A DNA stretch of 64,000 nt, from NCBI GenBank assembly GCA_020226215.1, contig CM035226.1, positions 94,698,895 through 94,762,894 of the forward strand. Direction: 5' to 3'. This document shows positions 11,548 through 21,619 of this stretch, one piece after another; within the stretch, counting starts at the first letter, position 1, and each line of letters begins with the position of its first letter. Both the position numbers and the translations under genes were made by a program. The stretch is from Sindora glabra (taxonomy: Eukaryota; Streptophyta; Magnoliopsida; Fabales; Fabaceae). The notes beneath the pieces are model-generated. The model had not been told where the DNA came from, did no database searches, and saw only the letters and a program-made list of their open reading frames with translations.

Positions 11548-13221
11548 TGTTAGGAATTCGGATTATCACATGCAGTGAAAATTCAAAATTTGATTCGAAT
11601 TCTACCTAGGATCCATGCAAAAATCATAAATCAATGATTATGGTTTTACCTATTGGGCACTCATATTTCTACTGATCAAAACTTGAGAGCGGATAAATCA
11701 AATGCCGGCTGGAAGGTACAACGTCTCTATGGTATCCACATAAAGTGAACAACGACCTCTCACCCTCCACGAATCTAGTAGGATGCATTTTTCTCTTTAG
11801 GATTTAGGATTGGATATTTTATGAGTGATTTAAGGTTTTATGGAAGCTTATGAGCGTGTACATAAAAGTACTGCCTTCAAGTCTCTTTTTATAGAACTTA
11901 GGCAAGTCACAATCCTAATCCTACTAGGATAATGCTTTCAAAATTCTAATCACACTTAACAACTCATCTTATCCTTATCCTTATCCTAAAGATAATGAGG
12001 AGAGATAGGACTTATTTATTAATTATCTAATATTAGATAATAATATTATCTCATAATATAAATATCTTAATTATTAGATAATTGCATATAGTTATCAAAT
12101 ATCAAAATAATATTATCTCATAATATATTTATCTAATATCTAATAACGTAACTATTTGATATTACTTTAATATCAAATATTATCACATAATAATAATTAT
12201 ATTTATTACATGAAAAAATATATTATTATTTAATAATATATATATGCACGAAAATAAATTCAATTAATTGGATATTAATTTAATTAAAATCTAATTAATT
12301 ATTGTCTTATTCCTACTTCTTTTGTGTGACCTTGTAGATTCTTACTATATTGACAATGACTTATTATTAAACTATAGTAGTGAGCGGTATCTAACAATAC
12401 ATTACTGCCACTCAAGTAGTAAGAATGTCTGTGATTCGACATCCACCTAATATATGATCAACGTTTTGCATGATAATCCCTTTTGTAATAATATCTAAAT
12501 TGAACTGGAGGCATGGAGTGTGTCATCCTCGTCAATATTGAATTTATATTTCTTGATACTGAGTAGATTTAAAATAAATGATTAATATCACATATTAATC
12601 CAATTAAGTATGGCCATGCATTTCTAAGTTTCACTCAATCAAGAGCCCAAGGATATTTCTCTTTTATACAAAAGTAATAAAATTTCATCTATATCACTCA
12701 TTTCCCTCTACATGATTCATGACACACCCAATGAATGTCCTATTCGTCATCCTAATCAAAGGTGACATAGGACAATATTAAAGTGAGTAATTCCTCATGT
12801 AGGAAACCGTAGTGATTTCAGGTCAAAGGTTTATGTGTATTTGTAATCATATGAGAATAACTTATGACACGTCTATCCATGCAATATTCTCATAGTGGGT
12901 CAGTCTAATACATTGTTCACTAACAATGTACTCATGTATTAATTTGATATCACATATCCATGATTTGTAATCATCAATCACTATACATGCTAGTCTCAAT
13001 GTATTATTACTATCCTTTTCGTAATAATACTTGACTAGGGGCATTTTAGGAATAGCAAAGCTATTCTAAAGATAATTATTATATTAAGTTATAAATCGTG
13101 TAGAATAATAATAAAATTATGAAAAATAAAATATAATAATTAAATTACCTAAAATAAAATATAATACATTATGTATTATTTCAATCATCTATATGATTAG
13201 TTCTTAGGATACATACCAACA
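11548..13221 (-). mobile_element. A1: copia-type solo LTR (family A)
   Basis: 1674 bp from TGTTAGGAATTC to CATACCAACA with perfect target duplications TGTAA (11543-11547, 13222-13226). It matches A2 (44696) and A3 (59362) along its length. Colinear blocks shared with the family B LTR, whose element encodes copia pol, place it in Ty1/copia. Read in element orientation (minus) it starts TGTTGGTATGTATCC. No internal region remains. Confidence 0.92.
11883..11894 (-). promoter_or_regulatory. TATA box of A1 LTR
   Basis: The minus strand reads CTATAAAAAGAG, followed by ACTTGAAGGCAGTAC. A2 (near 44991-45004) and A3 (60640-60650) have the same TATA box and the same downstream GGCAG sequence, so the position is conserved among copies. 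Confidence 0.55.
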
Positions 13222-13345
13222 TGTAATTCATCCATAAAAGAGTTGTTTTGAAAACAAGGGTCATGTACGATAATTTCTCTAAGTGCTATTCTAAAATCAC
13301 TCATGCTTGAATATTGAAAATCATTTGGTAAAATGAATTCAACAT

Positions 13346-14714
13346 TGACGTTATCCCGCAAGTGCACGGGTTTAGTCGAGTTATAGTATAAAAGATATCA
13401 TCTCCATAGGGATTGAATGTTGAATACTAACTGAATTTCAAGGTAAATTATCTAGGTGTACCGATTGATATTGTGAATTAAGGATAAAATGCAAAACAAA
13501 GCTTATGGATTAGGTAAAGATTTAATTCAAATGAGATGGAAGTGTACTTAGCTTTAGGGTTCCCTTGTACATTTCATTATGGAATGAAGATAATCCTCTA
13601 ACTTGGTTTACTATTAATTTAGATTGCTGGATTACTAAAAATAAGCTATACCTCATTGCAAGGCTACTAGCTACTAACCAAAAGATAAAGTGCCCAGAAT
13701 TTCTCTAGTAATCACTCATCTAAGTTGCATTAACATTGCTTGAGAATCCAATTTTAGACATTTCATCCTGTGCAAAAGAATCTAATTATCTTAATTCCTA
13801 AGTCTAATAGAGATTCCCAATGATTATGCAAAGTTTGATTAATTAATTGGTCATTCCAACCTAGAATCAACTAATCCTTTACACAAATCCAATATTTCGG
13901 AAGTATTGAACTATTGAAATACAAAACAACATAATCAAATCATAAATCAACAGTAAATCTAGCTACATTATATAAAAATTAATTCCATAAATCCATGAAC
14001 AAGTTACCCCAGCTGAGCACTAGGATTTAGTGTGAATTCATTACACAACTAGCAGAAAACCAGAAAATAGAGAAGGAAATCAAACTAGTCATGAAGCTTT
14101 ACAAATTCCTTGCTTGAATCTTCAATCCTTTACTTGAATCCAAGGTTAGCAGTTGCCCTTAGTGAGTTTGGGTCTCTCCTAGGGTTTCTACTAACGGCTC
14201 CTCCTTTTAATTTTTTTGGTTCCCTTTCCCCTTTTCTTGATTTTTCGCACAAAACTTATATGGGTAATGTACACGGGGTATGACACGGCCCGTGTTGTAC
14301 CTCGTGTTTCTCTGCGAAGGTTGATCAGCATGATACACAGGTTATGACGCTCCCCGTGTTTACTTACGAAGTGTCAGGCAGTATGGTACATGGAGTATGA
14401 CACGTCCTGTGTTTAACCCCGTGTTCTTCTATGAGCAGCTCAGTGAAGCTTTGAAGCATTCCAGAAAGATACACGGCCTTCCACACGGGGTTTCCATACC
14501 CCGTGTTCTTTGTCAGGTGAGTAACTTTGCTTCGATTCTCTACAATTTGCATGGTTTTGGCTCCGGATCCTTTTCTACTGCTCAAATGTGTCACTTCAAA
14601 ACTTGAAAACAAAATATTGAGCATTTAAGTACCCTTTTTCAATTAATTTGCACGAGATACTAAGTAAATAAGTGATAAAACACATAAAATTTAAGTACAA
14701 TTGTGCATTTATCA
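13346..14714 (-). repeat. G 3' LTR
   Basis: On the plus strand this runs from TGACGTTATCCCGC to GTGCATTTATCA. It holds four dyad units (14268-14510), a TATA-like box (minus-strand CCCATATAAG at 14256-14265), and a leader with AGAAACCCTAGGAG. Apparent reading frames over 14364-14624 run through the dyad array and are not genes. Confidence 0.93.
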
Positions 14715-14745
14715 ATTCCCCCACACTTGAATCTTGCTCGTCCTC
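14715..14745 (-). other. Polypurine tract of G
   Basis: The minus strand reads CAAGTGTGGGGGAAT abutting the LTR start TGATAAATGC, preceded by GAGGACGAGCAAGATT. It is well preserved and fixes the coding orientation as minus. Confidence 0.9.
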
Positions 14746-16015
14746 GAGTAAAGAAGTAAGAGAATAAAAAATCTACCCCAAATTTTTTTTATATATATAT
14801 ATATAAATCAACATCGGGCAATAATTCAACGAATCAGAAATTAGGATCAAGTCATGCCAAGTAACTAAATGAAAATAAAGCAACTAAATAAGTCAATCCT
14901 CAACATAAAAGCAAAAGAGAATAGCCTCACAGGTAAAGTGTTTACTCAAACTCTCAAGATAAGGCTTGTGTATACTCTCAAATCAATCAGCTCAGGACTT
15001 AATGCTACCATATGCTTGCAAAAACTCTAATCTCCACTACTATATTGTAAAATGCATGCAAATCAGAGGACTTTATTAGGGAAAATGGTGAAGATAGAGG
15101 AAAGGAAAATCAAGGGATGAAAAGTGATAGAGTTAGAGAAGGGAAAAGACACATTGGTCTTAAGTTCGACCACTGTCGAGTTCCATAGCTCAGCTTAGCA
15201 TATTACCTTGCTTCTATTCCTTGCCTCAACCCTTTTTTTTAATAGTGAATCAGCAAACAAAACTTTTCTTTCTTATTTATTTCCCAACAAGCTTTTCTTC
15301 CTCTTCTCCTTCCTAAATTATTTATTTAACACCATTTTTTTAACATTAAAGCTATAAATCAACTTATCCAACTGAGTAGCTTTATGTAAGAACCTCTAAG
15401 TGATAGCCAAACTCATTTAATGTGTCTAAGTTTCCTTAAACTCTAAAGTTCAAGTTCACTTGGGTAGTAACTTTAAATGCACATAAGATAGGCTAGGCTA
15501 GAAATGAAGGTCCAAGGCTCAAAGTGGCTAACTAGGGGCAAAGTTGAAAATAATTTAGGGTATATTAAAGAAAAGGATTCAAATAAGCAAAACAAATAAA
15601 AAGGGTGAAGAAACATGGCCTCATCATTTTTGACATGCAAAATACATAAAATGTAGCCTCAAAAAGAGCAAATGCAAGTTCTAGAGTAAAAAGTCAAGAG
15701 TGAGACATAATCCCTCAAGAAGATAAAAATGAGCCTCAAATTCTAATGTGAAAGTTGCTAAAAAAGGCTCAAATCTCACGAGGATCAATTATGCTCATTA
15801 CTCTTAACTTCAAGCTTTAGATTTTCCTTATTAAGTTACTAATTAATCATTAAAAGAGCAAGACATGAACAAATCATTTTAGTCAAAAGATTGCCCTAAA
15901 AATTTATTTATTTATTATTTATTATTATTTTATTTTTTTTACATATCATTGAATTTGGAGTAAATTTCAGTACTTTAAATTAATCAAGCAGATTCAAGTG
16001 CAAAATATTATAAAA
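14746..16015 (-). mobile_element. G internal non-coding region between purine tracts
   Basis: About 1.27 kb of AT-rich sequence with no convincing reading frame on either strand. Short stretches resemble the same interval of element D (10095-11296), such as CTCTCAAG/CTCTTAAG followed by runs of A/T and a GGGAAAA.GG tract. Function unknown. Confidence 0.6.
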
Positions 16016-16045
16016 GCTGCTCCCCCACACTTAAATTGGACATTG
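16016..16045 (-). other. Second polypurine-like module of G
   Basis: The minus strand reads GAGGACAATGTCCAA then TTTAAGTGTGGGGGAG, a near copy of the true polypurine module at 14715. It lies just downstream of the ATHILA-like gene. Element D has an equivalent at 11297-11320. It could be an extra plus-strand priming site or the remnant of an older element end. Confidence 0.65.
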
Positions 16046-16406
16046 TCCTCAATGTACAAAAAGGTAAATGGAAAAGAGACAGAGAATAGATGGGGGATTG
16101 GAACTTCCCTGACAAGTGGAGCATTGTCGTCCATTATAGATCATGACTTTAGGGAGATCCACAAGCAAAGACAGATTAGGAGAGAAAGAAGAAACTGCTA
16201 ATCTAAAAGAAAGAAGATGCAATACTGGGATAAAATATGCTGTTAGTTATTACAGACATAAATAATAAAAGAGAAATAATTAAAATAATAAAAAGTAAAT
16301 GAAAGTGCATAACCAATATAAGTACAGACCAAGATAAATGGAAATAGAGATGAGAAACAAGTAAAAAGCAGAATATATAAGTAAAAGGAAAAAGAAGCAA
16401 TCCGAG

Positions 16407-17612
16407 CTACTGAGCAGGAGGATCTGGATCAGCTGGGGAAGAGGGGTGAAAAAGCTTGAATAGGGGCTCGACCATGCTCTCAATGTGTTTGGATCTCCTG
16501 TCCAAGTCATCATAAAAGCCCTCAATCCTCGTCTAATGCTCAGAGATGTGCTGAAACTCAGCCAGAATCTGCTGCTGACCAGATAATATGTCTCGAAAGT
16601 AAGCCTCGGATGAAACTCTGCCCCCCGCAGAAGATGATGGTCCGATATCAGGAGCAGCATCACCATCGCCATCATCTCTTGGAAAATCATGCTCTTCCTC
16701 ATAGGGTGGCTGCTACACAGGCTGGATCCCCATAGCTAGAAGAATGCCCCTACGGAGGAGGGTCATGTGAGATGCTATAGAGAGGGATCCATAAGGTCGG
16801 TCCAATACTCCCAACTGCGTGGCTAGTTTGGTGATGTATGGACCAGCAGCAATACTCCCGGCTTGTCTATCTGATGCCTGAGTCGAGAAGAAATGTGCAA
16901 ATGCACCTCCAATGTAGATGGGGACTCTCTGTATCATGCTATACAAGAAGAGGACATCAGCAGTGCTCATTACTCCATGATTGTGCCCCCGACCACTCAA
17001 AGTGTGACTGAAGATGGAGTGGATGACTCGCCATGCAACTCTTCTGAGGCTAGACGCCTTGCTCTTTGTAGGATCATAGGTGCTCCCAGTAGCAATATCA
17101 GACCATACTCGCCACTCTTGGGTCCCATGTGGTAGTCCTATCAGCATATTATGATACTCAGGAGTGGTCACAAATTCTTCAGAGTAAATTCCCATGTGCA
17201 CTGAGAGTTGGGTCACGCTCATGGAATATGTGACTCCCCTAAGACGGAACTGCACTGTGTCGGCCGAATCAACAGTCCCAAAGTATCTCTCTAAATAGAA
17301 AGTGCTGAGAAACTCCAAAGTAAGCTCTCTATAGGTAGGCTCTATAATCTGAAAGAACGTCTCTCAAGCACCTACACTTATGAGTTCTCGGATCTCATCC
17401 TCAAGGCCAAACTCTCTCAATACTGCCCAATCTAGGTATTGGCCTTCCACAAATGACCAGTCTTTGTGTCTATTGAATGCTTGAATATGGGCCTCATCTG
17501 TAAACTCTAAGAATTGGGATGTAGCTGGTCCTCTAGAGGAGATCCCTTTAGAAGTACTACCCTTAAAGGTCTTCCTAGCAGTCGTCTTTTGTCTCTTTGA
17601 CATGATCTGCAA
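16407..17612 (-). pseudogene. ATHILA ORF-1-like gene of G
   Basis: A single minus-strand frame of about 401 codons, interrupted by TGA at 17364-17366, TAG at 16713-16715 and TAG at 16533-16535, with no frameshift seen. The start at 17612 (MQIMSKRQKTTARK) is followed by a basic segment, then KDWSFVEGQYLDW, LTLEFLSTFYLERYF, VQFRLRGVTYSMSV and YITKLATQLGVL. The C-terminal part is acidic and proline-rich. The pattern (tryptophan-rich opening, EFL.TF, FRLRG..YSMSV.QL) resembles the ATHILA ORF-1 family of plant gypsy elements, whose function is unknown. It lies downstream of protease and is separated from it by 1.2 kb with the dyad array, so it may have been expressed from its own promoter. Family assignment is from memory of the pattern. 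Confidence 0.65.
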
Positions 17613-18190
17613 AAGAAAATTACAATGTGAGAGAGAGTGTTGAGAGTTTATCAGTCAGCAGATTTCAAGGGCAAAAGTTCAGCAAGCAATTTCAATATCC
17701 ATCCAATGTCAAATGAAGTGCAATTCAAAGTTCGATGCCATCAATGCAAATAAGTGAGCAGATCAATGAGGTAAATCATGCAATCAAGCCCCCTAAATAA
17801 ACATTAAACCTTAAAGGATTTAAATTCAATCAATTAAATCTAGCCGAGGAAAAATTCAAAGGATATGAACATTCCTATAAGTTCTACCATTCATTAAAGG
17901 TCAATAAACACAAGTAATTGCAAATAACTTCAAAGAATTCAAGAGAAATGCTCTTACCTCGTGAATGTCAGATAAAAATCCTAAGTTCTTGGTTAAAGCT
18001 CAAGAGGAATCAAAAAGTTGAAATAGACTGATTAAATCGAAGATCAAGTAGTAAAATCACTTCAAATAGCCAAATAAAGCACTTTAATTAGTGTATTTTA
18101 GGAAGACAATGATCGAAAATGAGTATAGAGAGACTAGGGCACAGAGGAAGATGAAGAGAATGAAGGAAAATGAGGGGTTTTCGCCATTAA
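17613..18190 (-). promoter_or_regulatory. Possible leader of the ATHILA-like gene
   Basis: No coding. Between the dyad array and the gene start, the minus strand first has a pyrimidine-rich stretch (CTTCATTCTCTTCATCTTCC near 18140-18165) and CTCTCTATACTC, then AT-rich sequence, then CTCTCTCACATTGTAATTTTC near 17615-17640. This resembles a plant promoter/5' leader or an intron-containing leader. Inference only. Confidence 0.35.
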
Positions 18191-18204
18191 AAGCTCGTCC
18201 ACCC

Positions 18205-18560
18205 AGGAACACGGGGTCCGACACAGCCCGTGTTGTACCTCGTGTTTCTATGCGAATGAGTGTTCTGGGTTTCACAAACATACACGAGGTCTGACATACC
18301 CCATGTTCTTCCTCGTGTTTCTCTCTGAAAGATTCTTACATATTTTGCAATAGTACATGGGGTTTAACATGTCCCGTGTTGTACCCCGTGTTTCTCTCTG
18401 GAAGGCTCATGTTCAAAGGTACATGGGGTAAGATACGCCCCGTGTTCAACATCGTGTATCTCACTGGAATGCCATGAAAATCATAAATCTTTTATACTAA
18501 CCAGACAGTGAGGTACACGGGGTATGACACGTCCTGTGTTGTACGCCGTGTATCTCACTG
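18205..18560 (-). repeat. Internal CACGGGG dyad array of G
   Basis: Five units of the same dyad found in the G LTRs, such as ACACGGGGTCCGACAC... CGTGTT near 18210-18245 and ACACGGGGTATGACACG near 18515. Spacers carry TTTCTCTCTGG or TATCTCACTGGA. It lies between protease (ends 18820) and the ATHILA-like gene (starts 17612), in the same orientation relative to the downstream gene as the LTR array is to the LTR TATA box. Confidence 0.85.
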
Positions 18561-18819
18561 GACTGCATTTTGAGCCTTCTATGCAAGAAAATGAACAACA
18601 AACATGCATATATGCCTAATTTACCCTAGAGACAGAGACCAAGTGCAAAAATGAACATCTTAAATCAACAACTAATGACTTATATGCCTCAAACTACTTA
18701 GAAACTTAGAATGAAAATGGGAAAAATGAAGATTTAAAAGCAATAAAAATAGAAAAATAAGCTTGGGTTACCTCCCAAGAAGCGCTTGTTTAAGGTCATA
18801 AGCTCGACCCCTGTTTCAA
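18561..18819 (-). other. Spacer after G protease
   Basis: About 260 bases without coding. Near 18761-18790 is TTGGGTTACCTCCCAAGAAG, a sequence that also follows the protease in element D. Nothing else recognised. Confidence 0.5.
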
Positions 18820-19698
18820 TCAGTCTGGAGCTGCCATTATCGGTGGCCCGACAGCATAATGTTTCAATTCTACCTTAGGTGGTATTTCTTCCTCAGTGGA
18901 GGGATTTTTAGACTTCACTTCCAATGATTCAATTGCTTCAGAGAGGGAAAGTGGTGGGCTTGCTTCCAAAAACTCTACATATGCAGCAATCTCCTCATTT
19001 TCAACAACTCCATCTGTGACTAGACATGCTTCAAGTGGATCTTGAAGGCAGCCCAAAAGAAGGGTTTCTTTCACAACTTTGTCTAGCACATCAATCCTGC
19101 ATATTGAATCTTCACAAATAGGTAATTTAATTGATTCATTCAAATTAAACTTAACTTTTTCATCCCCAATAGATAATGAAAGCTTTCCATTTTTTACATC
19201 AATCAAAGCACCCGCAGTGGCTAAAAAGGGTCTACCTAAAATGATAGGAATTTGTGTATCCTCTTCCATTTCAAGTACAATAAAATCAACAGGAATGAAA
19301 AACTTACCAACCTTGATAGGTATATCCTCAAGTATACCTACTGGGTATTTCACTGAACGGTCTGCTAATTGAAGTGAAACTGTGGTGGGCTTCATTTCTT
19401 CTATGTTCAGTCTCTTTGCAACCGACAGTGGCATGAGGCTCACACTTGCTCCCAAGTCACACAATGCCCGATCAATAGAAACATTTCCAATCACACAAGG
19501 AATGGAGAAGCCGCTTGGGTCCTTTAGCTTAGGAGGTAGTTTATTCTGGATGATGGCACTACACTCCTCTGTTAGAGCTACAGTCTCATGCTCTTCTAGC
19601 TTCCTTTTGTTTAAGAGGATGTCCTTCAAGAACTTTGCATATGACAGAATTTGTGAAAGAGCATCAGTGAAGGGGATATTGATATACAACTTCTTCAA
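18820..19698 (-). pseudogene. G aspartic protease domain
   Basis: An open minus-strand stretch of 292 codons belonging to the gag-protease polyprotein. It contains the retropepsin motif ALCDLGASVSLMPLSV (catalytic D at about residue 82, in the DLGAS form I recall as usual in this lineage), then IPIILGRPFLATAGALIDV, the flap-to-second-strand region. About 100 residues of acidic sequence follow. It would cleave gag. The stretch starts at an internal methionine; its real upstream frame carries a TAG near 19723 and joins gag across a frameshift near 19850. No RT follows, which is unusual for an autonomous element. Confidence 0.88.
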
Positions 19699-21470
19699 TA
19701 CTTCAAAGAACTTTCCAAACTACTTATCAAGTTTAGCCTTTGTTAGTCTTTGAGGATAAGGGATTGGTGGTTTGTATGGTTCTGGAGGGACATACTTTGG
19801 CTTTTCAGGTAATTCCCCTTCTTTCACTTCAGCATCATCAGGAATTGAAGCCTTTTTGCCTTCTTCTGCACTTGCCCCTCAACTATCTCTTCTTCAGCTT
19901 CATGAGTGGCATTTGGAACCTTTAACAGCTTCCCACTCCTAAGAGTGATTGCTTTACAATGCTCCCTGGGATTAGATTCAGGTTGAGCAGGGAGTTGACC
20001 AAAAGCTTTAGAAGAAGAAGCAGAAGCTTGTTGAGCTATTTGGGTCTCCAACATTTTTCCATGTGTGGCCAATGAGTCAACTTGGGAGGATAGTTGCCTA
20101 ATGGAATTCTCCATGGCTCTACCATGCTGCCTAAGCTCTTTATTAGTTTTCTCTTGGGAAATGAGAAATTTCTCTAGGAGGCCTTCTAATTTAGAAGTGG
20201 AAGAGGGTTGAGCTGGCGGGTTGTAGGGTCTTTGGTTTTGAAAATCGGGTGGTGGTGGTGGTGGCCTATTGTGAGTGTTTTGAGTGTTGTATGGCTGGTT
20301 GGGCTTGTAGGATAGATCTGGGTGGTTCCTCCATGATGGATTGTAGGTATTTCCAAAGGGTTCATTCGGATTCTTCTATCCATACTCATTGTTGTGCACA
20401 TAGTTCACTTGCTCAGTAAAATCCTGCCCCAATTTACACTCAATTGCCATATGATTTGTCATACGACAAATCTCACAAGGAAGGTCAGTAGTACCTGTTG
20501 CATTTACACTATTAACTTAAAATTTATCAAACTTAGCCATAAGTGCATCTACTTTGCTACCTAGACTTCCTAGTGCATCTACCTTAGCCGACAAATGATT
20601 AAAAGCATCCAATTCATACTTACCTGGAGCTTTCCTTGAAGATCCCCTCTCATTTGACCATTGGTAGTGGTTCAAAGCCATATCCTCAATCAATTCATAT
20701 GCTTCATCTAACCTTTTATTCATCAAAGCACCTCCAGCAGCAGCATCCATAGTAAGCTTAGTATTGTAGTTCAAACCATTGTAGAAGGTATGAAAAACTA
20801 GCCATTTCTCTAGCCCATGATGTGGGCACAACCTCAAAAGTTCTTTATATCTATCCCAAGCATCAAATAGAGATTCCCCTTCTCTCTGAGAAAATGTGGT
20901 GATTTCATTCCTTAATTGAGCAGTCTTGCTTGGAGGAAAATATCATGACAGAAAAGCCCTTAGTAGCTCTTCCCATGTTGTGATAGATCCTGCTGGTAAA
21001 GAGTGTAGCCACGCCCTTGCTCTATCCTTCAAGGAGAATGGGAAAAGTCTAAGCTTGATGGCATCTGTTGCTACACCATTTATCTTGATTGTATCACAAT
21101 ACTCTAAGAAAATCTGAATATAGAGGTTGGGATCCTCCATTGGTCCTCCACCAAACTGGTTTTGCTGCACCATAAATAAAAGAGCTGGCTTCAATTCGAA
21201 GTTGTTAGCCTCAACAGTAGGCCTCTTTATACTGGATTGAAGTCCAGTGGCGTCAGGTGCTGTAAATTCTCTAAGAGATCTGTTATCTATGTCTTCAATC
21301 ACTGTTTCAAGGTTAATTGCCTCTTGGATATGTACTGATTTTTGCTCTCTCCTTCTCCTAAGCAGAGTTCTTTCAATCTCTGGGTCTAAGTCAAGAATTC
21401 CTTCAAGACTTCTCTTTCGCATATACAAAAATTTTTTGCAAAAAAAGTAGGTAATACTCGAACAGAACAA
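19699..21470 (-). pseudogene. G gag remnant with zinc knuckle
   Basis: The minus-strand frame begins near 21422 (MRKRSLEGILDLDPEIERTL). It includes the retrotransposon gag domain (FGGGPMEDPNLYIQIFLEYC and LRLFPFSLKDRARAWLHSLP, residues about 95-165), a linker and a CX2CX4HX4C zinc knuckle at 20436-20477. A proline-rich region, then a coiled-coil-like segment (SIRQLSSQVDSLATHG) lead into protease. In-frame stops lie at 20943, 20517 and 20376, and a frameshift near 19850 sits at a run of A. The capsid function is therefore lost. The organisation is typical of Athila-like gag. Confidence 0.88.
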
Positions 21471-21595
21471 AATAAGAAAGAAATACTATATATAAAAATA
21501 AGAAAATCAGAACAAGATGAATCAAAAACTAAAAAGAAAATGAATTGCCTAGTCTAATTCACTCAAAAGTTTCTGTTAATATCAACTAGTTGCAA
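21471..21595 (-). other. G untranslated leader
   Basis: 125 bases of AT-rich sequence between gag and the primer site, without coding. It probably includes the packaging region, but no structure is evident by eye. Confidence 0.5.
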
Positions 21596-21613
21596 TCCCC
21601 GGCAACGGCGCCA
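21596..21613 (-). other. Primer binding site, tRNA-Asp
   Basis: The plus strand reads TCCCCGGCAACGGCGCCA, identical to the 3' end of plant cytosolic tRNA-Asp including CCA. Its complement on the coding strand is the 18-nt primer site, 6 bases from the 5' LTR. tRNA-Asp priming is known for Athila-type elements. Confidence 0.93.
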
Positions 21614-21619
21614 AAAACT

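Noticed and set aside
12862..13044. A 60-codon reading frame (MPLVKYYYEKDS...) kept open in all three A-family LTRs (also 45951-46148 and 59537-59719).
   Set aside because: A hand comparison of A1 and A3 gives 11 base differences in the frame, of which 10 change the amino acid and 1 is silent. That is the opposite of purifying selection. The matching segment of the B LTR has an early stop. The frame is open by chance in conserved LTR DNA.
14364..14624. Overlapping reading frames on both strands through the dyad arrays (also near 2801-3363, 22482-22898 and 34670-35283).
   Set aside because: They arise because the CACGGGG repeats are GC-rich and low in stop codons. They have no start context or family similarity, and they occur in LTR regulatory sequence.
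16280..16702. A 140-codon minus-strand frame with hydrophobic stretches suggesting membrane segments.
   Set aside because: It is out of frame with the ATHILA-like gene, whose own frame continues through this stretch with an acidic, proline-rich composition. The hydrophobic run is a frame shadow of that gene and of the AT-rich sequence beyond it.
18205..18560. Regularly spaced short repeats resembling a CRISPR array.
   Set aside because: Repeats are imperfect palindromes with variable spacing, spacers are similar to each other, and the setting is a plant retrotransposon.
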